A DNA stretch of 64,000 nucleotides from Nocardiopsis eucommiae (GTDB lineage Bacteria > Actinomycetota > Actinomycetes > Streptosporangiales > Streptosporangiaceae): assembly GCA_018388625.1 (NCBI GenBank), contig CP074402.1, forward strand, positions 5,934,090 through 5,998,089, in the 5' to 3' direction. The position numbers were made by a program, and so were the translations under genes. Below the pieces are notes generated by a model. The model was not told the origin of the DNA. It did no database searches and saw only the letters and a list, made by a program, of their open reading frames with translations. Positions 30,499 through 40,533 of the stretch are shown in pieces. The stretch's first letter is position 1; each line of letters begins with the position of its first letter.

Positions 30499-33441
30499 GT
30501 GAACCCGCTCACACGCACGACGCCCCTCCGAGGACGCGACCACGAACTGCGCACCGTCCGCGACCTGCTCGACGCCGCCCGCTCCGGACACGGCGGCGGC
30601 CTCCTCGTGACGGGCCCCTCCGGCGCGGGCCGGACCTCCCTGGTGGAGCGCGCCGTGGACGAGAGCCACGGGCTCACGGTGCTCCGGGCCCGCGCCGCCC
30701 CGGGCGAGGGACGGCTCCCTCTGGCCGGGTTGCACCAGCTCCTGCGCCCCGCGCTCCACCGACTCCCCGCTTGCGGCCCGTCCAGCGCGAGACGCTCACC
30801 CGCGCCCTGGACACCGGTGATCCCGGCGCGCCCCTCCCCCTGGCCAACGCGGCCCTCGGACTGATCGCGGAGACCGCCGCGGAGGGCCCGCTCCTGCTCT
30901 GCGTGGACGACTTCCACCTGCTCGACGCACCGTCCCGGGAGACGGTCGCCTTCGCCGCACGCCGACTCACCCACGACGGAGCGGCGGTCCTGCTGAGCGC
31001 CCGGGACGGCGACCCCGACCGGCTCGCCGGGATCCCCGTGCTCCGGCTGCGCCCCCTGCGGGAGGAAGCGGTCCTGGACCTGCTCTCCGACGCCAGCCGT
31101 GAGCAGGCCTCCGAGCTCGCCGCGCCGGTGGCGGTCACCCTCGCCAGGGCGGCCGAGGGCAACCCCCGCGCCGCCCTGGAACTGCTGGAGGGGGCCGGAC
31201 CCGAACAGCGCACCGGGGCCGTCGCCCTGGACCAGCCGCCGCGTTCCCGGGGCGAGCTCACCGACGCCTTCGCCACCGCGCTCGCCGGGCTCCCCGGGCC
31301 ACCCGGCTCGCCCTCCTGCGGGTCGCGGCCGACCCGCACGCGCCGGACCCCGAGTCCGCCGCACCCGCCGAAACCGCGGATTCGGACGAACCGGGCCCGG
31401 CAGAAGCCTCGGACCACGCGGCCCAGGACCCGGCAGAAGCCTCGGACCACGCGGCCCAGGACCCGGCAGAAGCCTCGGACCACGCGGCCCCGGAGCCCGC
31501 CGATCCCGGCAGCGGCCGGGATCCCGCCTCCCCGGACCCGTTCGAATCCGCGCGCCGCGCCGGGTTGCTCACCGACACCCGGACGCGGACGGACCTCGCC
31601 CATCCTCTGGCCAGGTCCGCCGCCTACCACCGCGCCTCCCCGCCGAGCGCCGCTCCGTCCACCGGGACCTGGCCCGTTCCCACGAGGCGGCGGGGGACGA
31701 CGGACGCGCGGTCTGGCACCGCGCCCTGGCCGCGGGCGCCCCGGACGAACGCGTCGCCGCCGCCCTCCATGAGCAGGCCCGCCGTGCCGTCGACCGGGGC
31801 GGGCACGCGCCCGCCTCGCTGCTCCACGAACACGCGGCGCGGCTGACCCCCGACCCCGCCCTCCGTGGCCTGCGCCTGACCGACGCCGCCCGCTCCGCGT
31901 GGCTGTCGGGTGATCCGGACCGGGCCAGGCGGGTCCTCGCGAGGGTGCTCCCGGACCAGGACACCGTGGGCCCCGGCCACGTCGAGGCGCACACCGTCCA
32001 GGTGCGCGCCGACCTCCTCCGCGCCGAGATGGACCTGCGCTCGGGCGTGGCCATCGACGCCTTCCAGCTCCTGGGCCCCACGGCCGACCGGTTGGCCCTG
32101 AGCGATCCCGGCGCCGCGCTGCGGGTCCTGCTCCAGGCGGGCGAGGCCAGTTGCCTGTCCGGCGACCACGAACGCTTCTTCGCCACCGCGCGCAGGGCCG
32201 GTGACCTCGCGGCGGAACCGCCCGGGGAGCCGGACGGCGCCGACAGGCCCTGGGACCGGTTGGTCCTCGACTACATGACCGGCAAGGCCGCCATGTTCCA
32301 GGGACGCCACCGCGAGGGCGTCGTGCTCCTGGAACGGGCCGTGGAGGCCGCCGACCGCATTGGTGACCCGCAGGCGCTCGTGCTGGGTGTGATCGCCGCG
32401 CTGCTCCGTGGCGACCACGTACGCACGCGGGCCCTGGCCGGTCGGGCGGCGTCCGCGGCCCGCCGCACCGGGGCGCTCACACTGGTCCCGCAGATCCTGG
32501 AGTTCCTGACCTACGCGGAGATGTGGTTCGGACGGCTGTCCCTGGCGGAGGGCAGCGCCGCCGAGGGGCTCCGGGTCTCCCTGGAGTCCGGTCAGGACAA
32601 CTGCGCGAGCCACCACCGGGGCGCCCTCGCCTTCGTCGCCGCGATCCGGGGGGACGAGGACGCGTGCCGGGAGCACGCCGGAACCGCCCTGGCCCAGGCC
32701 GGCGAGCACGACGTGGGGCTGCCCGCCGGGTTGGCCGCCTGGGCGCTGGCCCTGCTCGACCTCGGCTCCGGGCGTACCTCGGAGGCGGCGATGCGGCTGC
32801 GCGCGCTGGCGCGCTCCGGTCCGGGCAGCGGTCACGCGGCGGTGCGGCTGCTGATCACCCCGCACCTGGTGGAGGCGTCGGTGCGCGGCGGGGTCGCGGT
32901 GCGGGTGAACGAGGCGGTGGAGACCTTCGCCAGCTGGGCGGAGGCCACCGGTCAGGACACCGCTCGGGCCCAGGTCATGCGCTGCCGGGGCCTGCTCCTG
33001 GAGGGCGAGGAGGCCAACCGGTACTTCGAGAGCGCGCTGGACCTGCACGGCTCCGGGTACTGCGACTTCGAGGAGGCCCGCACCCGGCTGCTGTACGGCG
33101 GGCACCTGCGCCGCTCCCGGCATCCGGGGCGGGCCCGCGAGCACCTGCACACGGCCATGGAGGTCCTCGACCGGCTCGGCGCCCGGCCGTGGGCGCGCCA
33201 GGCCCGGGAGGAGCTGCGCGCCGCGCGCGGCAGTACGGCGACGCGCGAGAGCGGCGGGGTGGACCTGCTCAGCCCGCAACAGCTGCGGATCGCCCGGCAC
33301 GTGGCGGACGGGGCCACCAACCGGGAGGTCGCCGCGCGGCTCTTCCTGAGCACCCGCACGGTCGACCACCACCTGCGCAACATCTACAGCAGGCTCGGCA
33401 TCCGCTCCCGGGTGGAGCTCTCCCGCCTGGTCGGTCCGTAG
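30499..33441 (+). CDS. LAL-type (LuxR-family, ATPase) transcriptional regulator (three frame breaks)
   Basis: About 981 residues corrected. GTG 30499 follows AAGGGGGTG. The N-terminal AAA module has TPLRGRDHELRTVRDLL, Walker A VTGPSGAGRTSL and Walker B LLLCVDDFHLLDA. A Pro/Ala/Asp-rich insert with three 33-base repeats lies near residue 300. TPR-like helices fill the middle. The C-terminus is a LuxR helix-turn-helix: LSPQQLRIARHVADGATNRE and STRTVDHHLRNIYSRLGI. Breaks at 30764-30768, 31291-31300 and 31635-31641 are single missing G/C. In Streptomyces exfoliatus a LAL protein (LipR) activates the neighbouring lipase LipA, so the same is likely here. Confidence 0.88.
31396..31494 (+). repeat. 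33-base tandem repeat, three copies, in the LAL regulator
   Basis: Units 31396-31428, 31429-31461 and 31462-31494; the first two are identical and the third differs near its end. Each encodes PAEASDHAAQD. The length is a multiple of three, so copy number can vary without breaking the frame. Confidence 0.85.
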
Positions 33442-33543
33442 CACCGACGCCCGCCGGGCCCGGTGGACGACCTCCTCGCCGGGGAGCGGCGACTGGTCCG
33501 CCCCGGACGGGGACAGCCGAACCGCGCCCGGTGTGACGGGCGG

Positions 33544-33595
33544 CGAGTCGACGTGCCCGCCTGTCGTGATGTCGACTCGTCGACTCGTCGTACCT
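33544..33595. repeat. GTCGAC-rich repeat between convergent genes
   Basis: Holds GAGTCGACGTG, GATGTCGACTCGTCGACTCGTCG blocks and shares the ATGTCGACT core with the 32-base repeat. It lies between the LAL regulator and the convergent TetR gene. Confidence 0.55.
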
Positions 33596-33624
33596 ACCGG
33601 GGTCCTCCCGCACCCGCGCCCGGG

Positions 33625-34240
33625 CTACCGTTCCGGTGCCCAGCCGACCGCGGGAGGACGACCTCGTCGACGATCCGCTCCAGGTACTCGGTCGACGGGA
33701 CCTCACCGACGTTGTCCGCGCAGTACTTGATCATCATGGCCTCACCGATGTCGGTGGTGACGTCGGTGACCCGGCCCGGGTCGATCTCCCCCGTGCCGCG
33801 TAGTGCTTCAGGACGGTCCTGGTGAAGCGTCCGCCGCGCGGTTCGTACACCTCCGTCGTCATGCGTTCGAGGAGTTCGGGTCGGTGCAGGCCCTCGGCGA
33901 ACACGGCCATGAGTGCCCGTCCCAGGGTGGCCTCGCCCATGAGCGCCCGGAAGAGCTCCAGCGCCCGAACGAGGTCCTCGCGGAGGTCGCCTCCCTCCGG
34001 GGTCGGGCTCTCCTGCGGATAGTGGCGCAGGACCGCCTCCACCAGTATGTCCTCCGGTGAGGCCCAGCGGCGGTAGAGCGAGGTCTTGGCGGTCCCGGCG
34101 CGGCGGGCGACGCCCTCCATGGTCAGGCCGGACACGCCGCTCTCGGCGGTCTCCGCGATCACGGCCCGGTGGATGGCGTCGACGAGCTCCTGTCCGCGCC
34201 TTCGGGTGGTCCTGGCGGCTGGCCGCATCTGGTCAGTCAT
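33625..34240 (-). CDS. TetR-family regulator (two frame breaks)
   Basis: About 205 residues. ATG 34240: MTDQMRPAARTTRRRGQELV. The helix-turn-helix is LTMEGVARRAGTAKTSLYRR. The second half, LVRALELFRALMGEATLGRA and MAVFAEGLHRPELLERM, is the TetR_C_16-like domain. After the C run at 33788-33792 the frame continues IDPGRVTDVTTDIGEAMMIK and, with one further base near 33652, ends VVLPAVGWAPER at TAG 33625-33627. Divergent from a DUF418 membrane protein; the gap carries repeated GTATC half-sites. Confidence 0.85.
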
Positions 34241-34267
34241 GTCCGTCCGTTCATAAGAAACGGTGTT

Positions 34268-34299
34268 GTATCTTATTCTCTTAGATACGCAATCGTATC
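34268..34299. promoter_or_regulatory. Three alternating GTATC/GATAC half-sites
   Basis: GTATC at 34268-34272, GATAC at 34284-34288 and GTATC at 34295-34299. The last two form the dyad GATACG-CAAT-CGTATC, and the first two a wider dyad with AGATAC. The site directly precedes the DUF418 start and lies 28 bases from the TetR start. This is a good operator candidate for that TetR protein. Confidence 0.6.
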
Positions 34300-34304
34300 C
34301 AATA

Positions 34305-35581
34305 ATGGGAGAACGGGAGACCCCGGTGCCATCCACCGCCTCACCGAACCGGCCGCCCTCACCGGAGGGAACCGGCCCACGTTCGCTCGCCCCCGACCTC
34401 GCCAGGGGCCTCATGCTCCTGGTCATCGCCACCGTGCACGCCCACATGTTCCGGCAGTTCGCGACGGGAGGCGAGGTCTTCAGCCTGGCCGGAACCCTGG
34501 ACGTCGCGGTCACCGGCTTCATGACCCTCTTCGCGGAGTCGCGCGGCTACCCCATGTTCGCGGCGCTGTTCGGCTACGGCCTCGCGCGGATCCACCTCCG
34601 CCGCACCGCCGAGGGACGGGAGTGGCCCTGGGTCCGCTCCCTGCTGCGCGGGCGCGGCCGGTGGATGATCGTCATCGGACTGCTGCACACCGTCCTGATC
34701 TTCCACGGCGACGTCATCGCCGTGTACGGGCTCATCGCGCTGCTGTTCGCCGGTCTGCTCCGCTTGGGCGACCGCCGCCTGCTCGCCCACGGTCTCGTCT
34801 GGATGTCCCTCGGCAGCCTGCTGTACTCGACCGCCGAGGTCGCGCTCTCCCTGTCGGGAACCCAGCAGGACGTGGCCATGGAGGTCACCCCCTCATGGAC
34901 CTGTTCATCCGGCTCGGGACCTGGCCGTTCCTCGCCATGGTGATGGTGCCCATCTCGCTGTTCCCCTTCACCGTGGGGATCTGGGCGGCCCGCCGCCGAC
35001 TCCTGGAGGAACCCGAGCGGCACCTCCCGTTCCTGCGGCGCGTCGCGGGCTTCGGCGTTCCGCTGGCCGTGCTGGGCGCCGTCCCGCAGATGCTCGTGCT
35101 GATCCGGGTCTGGGCGCCCGACCCCGCCCTCCAGGTCGGGGCGAAGTGGCTGCATGTCCTGTCCGGGTACGCGGGCGGTTTCGGCTACGCCGCGCTGATC
35201 GCGCTGGTGGCGGTGGCCCTGGGTGATCGCCGTGGGCCGGTCGTGCGGGCGCTCGCGGCCACCGGGCAGCGATCCATGACGTGCTACCTCCTCCAGTCCG
35301 TGGCGTGGCTCGTGCTGTTCATGCCGTACACGCTCAACCTGGCCACGCGCCTGGACGACGCCCAGTCGGTGCTGCTCGGTGCCGGGGTCTGGGTGGCCAC
35401 CGTGGTGGTCGCCGCGATCATGGGCCGGTTCGGGGTCAGTGGTCCGCCCGAGGCCTTCCTGCGCCGGATGGCCTACGGCCGGGCGGGCCGTGGAGCCCCG
35501 GAGTCCGTCCCCGTCGGCGCCGAACCGTCCGACGGCCCGACCCCAGGGGCATCGTCGGCGGACGTGGAGCGCACCACCTGA
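34305..35581 (+). CDS. DUF418 membrane protein (one frame break)
   Basis: About 425 residues with roughly eight to ten membrane spans. ATG 34305; SLAPDLARGLMLLVIATVHA is the usual DUF418 start, and FGYGLARIHLRR and RGRGRWMIVIGLLHTVLIF follow. One C is missing at 34888-34892, after which MDLFIRLGTWPFLAMVMVPI continues. The C-terminal DUF418 domain includes ATGQRSMTCYLLQSVAWLVL. Members resemble acyltransferase-3 and YeiB proteins; function is unknown. Its control by the divergent TetR gene suggests an inducible membrane or efflux-like role. Confidence 0.85.
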
Positions 35582-35627
35582 GGGCGACTCCCCGTGGAGC
35601 CGTGACCGCGCTCCGTCGGCTCATCGC

Positions 35628-35680
35628 CGTCGACATGTCGACCTGGTGCCTCGTCGTCAGGTCGACCCACCGACACCTCG
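35628..35680. repeat. GTCGAC-rich repeat after DUF418
   Basis: CCGTCGACATGTCGACC and CAGGTCGACCC blocks linked by CTCGTCGTC, related to the 32-base repeat. It lies 20-70 bases before parS. Confidence 0.5.
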
Positions 35681-35697
35681 ACTGCCCGCGTGGTGAC

Positions 35698-35735
35698 CCG
35701 GTGGCGGGTGTTTCACGTGAAACACCCGCCACCGG
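35698..35735. other. parS: parS centromere site inside a 38-base perfect palindrome
   Basis: TGTTTCACGTGAAACA at 35709-35724 is an exact match to the bacterial parS consensus bound by ParB. The symmetry extends perfectly to 38 bases (35698-35735), with flanking arms CCGGTGGCGGG. It lies about 31 kb from oriC in an intergenic region. parS sites near the origin are nucleation points for ParB spreading and chromosome segregation. I saw no other exact copy in the window; parA and parB would be expected beyond yidC, left of it. Confidence 0.9.
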
Positions 35736-35859
35736 CGGCCTCCTCCGAACGGAGGACACGGGGCCCCTTCCTCCGCCCTGTAGGAGGACACCGGACGCGT
35801 CCGCCCCTTCCTAGTGTCGAAGGCACGAGCCAGCGTCGGACACGACCCCCGAGGTGTTC

Positions 35860-36620
35860 ATGACCCGCCTTCCTCCCGCCTTCGAGTTGTACGAGCTCAG
35901 CAAGAGGTTCGGTGACCACCAGGCGGCCGACCGCGTGAGCCTCTCCGTGCCCGGCGGCTCCTTCTACGGCCTCGTCGGTCCGAACGGAGCGGGCAAGACC
36001 ACCTCGCTGACCATGGCCGTCGGACTGCTGCGCCCCGACAGCGGCGGGGCCCGGGTCTTCGGAGCCGACGTGTGGGCGGACCCGGTCCGGGCCAAGTCGA
36101 TGATCGGCGTCCTGCCGGACGGGATGGCGCTTCCCGAGCGTCTCACCGGACGCGAGATGCTGAGCTACCTGGGGCGCCTGCGCGGCCTGTCCGAGCGTGA
36201 GGTCGGCCAACGGGTGGACGACCTGCTCCACGGTCTGGGCCTCGCCGAGGCGGAGCACACCCTCATCATCGAGTACTCCGCGGGGATGCGGAAGAAGATC
36301 GGTCTGGCGGGTGCCCTCGTGCACGCACCACGCCTGCTGGTGCTGGACGAGCCCTTCGAGGCCGTCGACCCGATCTCGGCGAGCGTCATCAAGGGCATCC
36401 TGCGCTCGTTCACGGACGGTGGTGGCTCGGTGGTCGTCTCCAGCCACGTCATGGCCCTGGTCGAGCAGGTCTGCGACCACGTCGGCGTCATCGCGCGCGG
36501 CCGTGTGCTGGCCGAGGGGACGCTGGCGGAGGTGCGCGGCGACCACGCGGGCCTGGAGGAGGCCTTCGTCGCGCTGGTCGGCGCGCCCGCGCCGGTCGGG
36601 GGTTCGCGTGGTTGGCGTGA
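35860..36620 (+). CDS. ABC transporter ATP-binding protein (one frame break at the end)
   Basis: About 253 residues. ATG 35860 follows GAGGTG. Walker A VGPNGAGKTTSLTMAVGLL, signature EYSAGMRKKIGLAGAL (a divergent LSGGQ), Walker B RLLVLDEPFEAVDP and the switch histidine in VVVSSHVMALVEQVC are visible. Adding one G in the run 36598-36602 gives a natural end at TGA 36618-36620, overlapping the permease ATG. As given, the frame would run on antisense to nothing meaningful. Drives an exporter-type complex with the following permease; substrate unknown. Confidence 0.9.
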
Positions 36621-38591
36621 TGATCCGCATGAGGCTGGCGGTCCTGCGGCACGGGTCCGGTACCCGACGTGCGGTCGGAGGCGTCATCGGTCTGGCCCTG
36701 GCGCTCCTCACCGTGCTCACCGCTGCCCTGGCGCCGCCGCTCGCGGTGACCGGTCTGCTCTCCGCGCTGATGGCTGCCTGGTTCGTCGGCTGGGTCCTGG
36801 GACCCTCCGGCGCGGGCGGCGGGGACACGTCGCTGCGCCCGGAGTACTTCGCCCTGGAACCGATCCCACCGCGCGGAATCGCCCTGGGCCTGTTGGCCTC
36901 GTCCTTCGTGGGTGTGACGGTCCCGGTCACCGCGGTGGCGTCCCTGTCACTGCTCGTCCTGGCCGTTCGGTGGGGCGTGCTCGCCGCGCTCGTGGCCGTG
37001 GTGGCGATCCCCTCCAGGTGGTCTTCCTCGTCCTGGCGTCACGTGTGGTCACGGCGCTCTCCGGGGCGGCCCTGCGCACCCGGATCGGAGTGGAGGTCAC
37101 CGCGATCCGGAACGCCGCCGTGCTCGCGGCGGGGTTCTCGGCGTACATGCTGTACCAGGCGGTGTCCCAGTACACCGACGTGTTCGCGCTGCTCTGGAAC
37201 CGGGGCGTCCCCGCCCCCTATGACACCGTGCTGCTCGCCCTGCCCTCGGGCTGGGGCGTCCACGCGGTGACCGCCGCCGGTCGCGGCGACGTCCCGTCGG
37301 CTCTGGGTGCGCTGGCCGCACTGGTCCTGGCGTCCACCGGTCTGACCGCGTGCTGGGCCTCGCTCCTCCGTCAACGGATGACCAGCCCGACCACCGCCCC
37401 CGCCCGCCACGGCCGGGGTGTGACCGGGAGGCTCGGGAGCCTCCTGCCCTCCGGTCCCGTCGGCGCGGTGATCGGGCGCGAACTGCGCACCTGGGGGCGG
37501 GATCCCCGGCGGGCCCTGGAGCTGCGCACCGCCCTGTGGACCGGTGTCCTGGTCTGCGCCCTGGGCGTGCTGGTCGGGCTCACCTTCATGATCCCGCTGG
37601 CCGGGCTCGTCGTCGTGGCGCTGGCCGCGCTGATGTCGCTCAACGTGTACGCGCTGGACGGCACCGCGCTGTGGCAGACCCTGCTCGCACCCGGCGCCGC
37701 GCGGCACGACGTGCGTGGACGGCAGGCCGCCTGGCTGCTGGTGTTCGTGCCGGTGGCGGTCCTGCTGTCGGTCGGCGGCATCCTGTTCACCGGGCAGCAC
37801 TGGGCCTGGCCCTGGGTGTTCGCGGTCCTGCCCGCCCTCGTCGGGGGCGGAGCAGGGTTCAGTGTGCTGTTCGCGGTGCTCTGGCCCGCTCCCGGCCCGG
37901 AACCGCACCGGCACGGTGGCGACCCGCTGGAGTCGGGGGACGTCGTCGGCCAGTTCAACGTCCTGTTCCCGGTGCTGCTGCTTTCGGTGGTGCCACCCGT
38001 GGCGGTCACCGCCCTCGGGTTCTTCCTGGACCAGCCGGGCCTGATGTGGTCGGGAGTCGCGGTGGGGGTCCTGGAGGGCCTCCTGCTCGGCTGGGGCCTG
38101 GGCCGGGTCGCTCACCGTCGCCTGGAGAGACGGGGCCCGGAGCTGCTCGGCACCCTGCGCTGGGGCCGGGACACCTCCCCCGTGCGGCGGAGACCGGTAC
38201 GGACGCGGAACGCGAGGGGAACCCCTCCGGGACGGAGGGCGCGAGGCGGACCCCGCTCTCCCGGGCGGGGCGCAACCTGGACTCCCTGTCCTCCAGGGCC
38301 GGCGCCGTGGTGACGGCCCTGGGGCTCACCTTCTGGCTGCCCCTCTACCAGGGATCGATGTCCCTGGTGGCGTTGGCCTCGGGGGTGGCGGAGCGGTCCT
38401 GGCACCTGCCGCTGTACGTGCCCGGGCCCTGGCGGCTGCCCGCGGCCGTGGGCATGCTCCTGTTGGGCGCGCTCATGGTGGCGGTGGTCGCCCGCCTGCT
38501 CCTCCGGGCCCCGGAGGACGAACGGGGCGGAGGGAACACCGCCACCGTCGACCACCCGGTGCGGGAGGACGGGGCCGCCACCCCGGGGTGA
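36620..38591 (+). CDS. ABC transporter permease (two frame breaks)
   Basis: About 657 residues with around twelve to fourteen spans. ATG 36620 overlaps the ATPase stop (TGATG). Starts MIRMRLAVLRHGSGTRRAVG, then spans such as VGGVIGLALALLTVLTAALA. One C missing at 37009-37012 joins LQVVFLVLASRVVTALSGAA; one missing at 38177-38181 joins a polar loop to a final pair of spans, TALGLTFWLPLYQGSMSLVA and LPAAVGMLLLGALMVAVVAR. It resembles large single-gene ABC-2-like permeases of actinomycetes. If the second break is real, the last part would be lost. Function unknown. Confidence 0.8.
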
Positions 38592-38609
38592 ACCCCGTGA
38601 CCCCGGGGG

Positions 38610-39107
38610 TCAGGCGTCGCGGACCTGGTTCTCGCGGCGCACCACGGGCGGCTCCACCGACCACGGGAAGTTGATCCAGCGGTCGGTGTGCTTCCACACG
38701 TACTCGCACTTGACCAGGGACTGCGGCTTCTCGTAGATGACCGCGCTGCGCACCTCGGCGGTGTGCTCCGCGCAGAAGTCGTGCACCAGCTTGAGCGTCC
38801 TGCCCGTGTCCGCGACGTCGTCGGCGACCAGGACCTTCTTCTTGCTCAGGTCGACCACGTTGGGGACGGGCGGCAGCATGACCGGCATGTCCAGGGTGGT
38901 GCCCACTCCCGTGTAGAACTCCACGTTCATGACGTGCAGGTTCTTGACGTCGAGGGCGTATCCGAGGCCACCGGCGACGAACAGGCCGCCCCGGGCGATG
39001 GACAGGATGATGTCCGGCTCGTACCCGTCGTCCGCGATCGCCTGGGCCATCTCGCGCATCGCCGTGCCGAACAGCTCGTAGCTCAGGTTCTCGCGCTCGT
39101 CGCTCAC
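38610..39107 (-). CDS. Phosphoribosyltransferase (Gpt-like)
   Basis: 165 residues. GTG 39107 begins (M)SDERENLSYELFGTAMREM. The PRPP-binding motif is KVLVADDVADTGRTLKLV, and the N-terminal part has IARGGLFVAGGLGYALDVKN. It resembles the xanthine/hypoxanthine-type phosphoribosyltransferases that actinomycetes encode as single-domain proteins. It likely salvages a purine base with PRPP, or has a regulatory role; the exact base is not determined. The frame is intact. Confidence 0.85.
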   Translation of the reverse strand: MSDERENLSYELFGTAMREMAQAIADDGYEPDIILSIARGGLFVAGGLGYALDVKNLHVMNVEFYTGVGTTLDMPVMLPPVPNVVDLSKKKVLVADDVADTGRTLKLVHDFCAEHTAEVRSAVIYEKPQSLVKCEYVWKHTDRWINFPWSVEPPVVRRENQVRDA

Positions 39108-39445
39108 GGTCTGGTTCCCCCTGGTGTTCCCGCTGGTGTGGTGTGCGCTCGGTGCGTCGCAGGTCAGGGCGATCGCGGCACCGCTACATGCTAACGACGC
39201 CGGGGAGCCCCGGCGATGGCCCGGGGCGTCCACGCGGTGAGGGTCACCAGGACGTGAGGCGTGGGCCACATGTCCACCAGGCCCGGTGTCCTGGGTCACA
39301 TTCGTGGACGGACTGACGCGAAGTATGGTAACTTTCGCGACATTTTCTCGATTCCTCCCGGTTTGTAGCGAACAGATGGTCGTGAACAGCACCATGTCCC
39401 TGTACAGATCTTTCGCGAATCCCGCGCGCACCAGGAGGTTGCAGC
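39108..39445. promoter_or_regulatory. Divergent promoter region of the phosphoribosyltransferase and dehydrogenase genes
   Basis: No gene in these 338 bases. An unusually A/T-rich patch at 39318-39385 contains GCGAA...TTCGC inverted arms and TTTCGCGACATTTTCTCG, the most likely promoter/operator zone for the E1-alpha operon. An AGGAGG site precedes 39446. Confidence 0.4.
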
Positions 39446-40531
39446 ATGGCTGGACACCCGGGCCTACTCCCCTCCGAGCAGCCGGTCCAACTGCTCGACG
39501 AGTCCGGGGTCCCGGTCGGCGGCGCCGACCTGCGGATGCCCGACACCCAGCGCCTCCTGGAGGCCTACACCTCCCTGGTGATCGGCCGCCGCGTCAACGA
39601 CCAGGCCAGCGCCCTCGTCCGCCAGGGCCGCCTCGCCGTCTACCCCTCCTCCCACGGTCAGGAGGCCTGCCAGACCGGCGCCGCGCTCGCGCTGGCCGAC
39701 GGCGACTGGCTCTTCCCCACCTACCGTGACACCGCCGCCGTCATCGCGCGCGGCGTGGACCCCGTCGAGGTCCTCACCCTCCTCAAGGGCGACTGGCACG
39801 CGGGCTACGACCCCTACGCCCACCACGTCGCCCCCCAGGCCACCCCGCTCGCCACCCAGCTCCTGCACGCCGTCGGCGTCGCCCACGCGGCGCGCCTGCG
39901 CGGCGAGAAGACCGTGGTCATGGCGCTGTGCGGCGACGGAGCCACCAGCGAGGGCGACTTCCACGAGGCGCTGAACTTCGCGGCCGTCTTCAGGGCGCCG
40001 GTCGTGTTCTTCGTGCAGAACAACGAGTACGCGATCTCCGTCCCCCTGGCCCGGCAGAGCGCCGCGCCCTCCCTCGCGCACAAGGGCGTCGGCTACGGCG
40101 TCAACGGCGAACGCGTGGACGGCAACGACGTCGCGGCCGTCCTCGCCGTCCTTGACCGCGCCGTCGCGACCGCCCGTTCCGGCGGCGGCCCGCAGCTGGT
40201 CGAGGCGCACACCTACCGGATGCAGGCGCACACCAACGCCGACGACGCCAGCCGCTACCGCAGCGAGGACGAGGTCGACCCCTGGGTGGCCCGCGACCCG
40301 CTCCTGCGCATGGAGGCCTTCCTCAAGAAGAAGAGGGTGCTCACCAAGGCCCGGCGGGCGGAGATCACGGAGAGGGCCGAGGCGGTCGCCGCCCACATGC
40401 GCGAGGGCGTCAACCAGGACGTCGAACCCGACACCGCCGACCTGTTCGCGCACGTGTTCGCGGACCCCACCCCGCAGCTGACCGAGCAGGCCGCCTTCCT
40501 GGCCGACGAACTGAGCAGAGAGGGCCACTGA
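39446..40531 (+). CDS. 2-oxoacid (pyruvate or branched-chain) dehydrogenase E1 alpha subunit
   Basis: 361 residues. ATG 39446 behind AGGAGG. Thiamine-diphosphate motif CGDGATSEGDFHEALNFAAV ... VVFFVQNNEYAIS is complete, and substrate-site residues appear in YPSSHGQEACQTGAAL and FPTYRDTAAVIARG. The E1 alpha subunit decarboxylates the 2-oxoacid in the first step of the complex. The length and FPTYRD motif fit pyruvate or branched-chain E1 of actinomycetes; which substrate is used cannot be decided here. It is first in an E1-alpha/E1-beta/E2 operon. Confidence 0.92.
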   Translation: MAGHPGLLPSEQPVQLLDESGVPVGGADLRMPDTQRLLEAYTSLVIGRRVNDQASALVRQGRLAVYPSSHGQEACQTGAALALADGDWLFPTYRDTAAVIARGVDPVEVLTLLKGDWHAGYDPYAHHVAPQATPLATQLLHAVGVAHAARLRGEKTVVMALCGDGATSEGDFHEALNFAAVFRAPVVFFVQNNEYAISVPLARQSAAPSLAHKGVGYGVNGERVDGNDVAAVLAVLDRAVATARSGGGPQLVEAHTYRMQAHTNADDASRYRSEDEVDPWVARDPLLRMEAFLKKKRVLTKARRAEITERAEAVAAHMREGVNQDVEPDTADLFAHVFADPTPQLTEQAAFLADELSREGH

Positions 40532-40533
40532 GC

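Noticed and set aside
31396..31494. Three 33-base repeats as a CRISPR array
   Set aside because: The units are directly adjacent without spacers and encode an in-frame peptide repeat.
35854..38313. A single 819-residue ABC protein
   Set aside because: Read-through of the ATPase frame caused by a missing G at 36598-36602; the permease N-terminus lies in another frame with an overlapping ATG.
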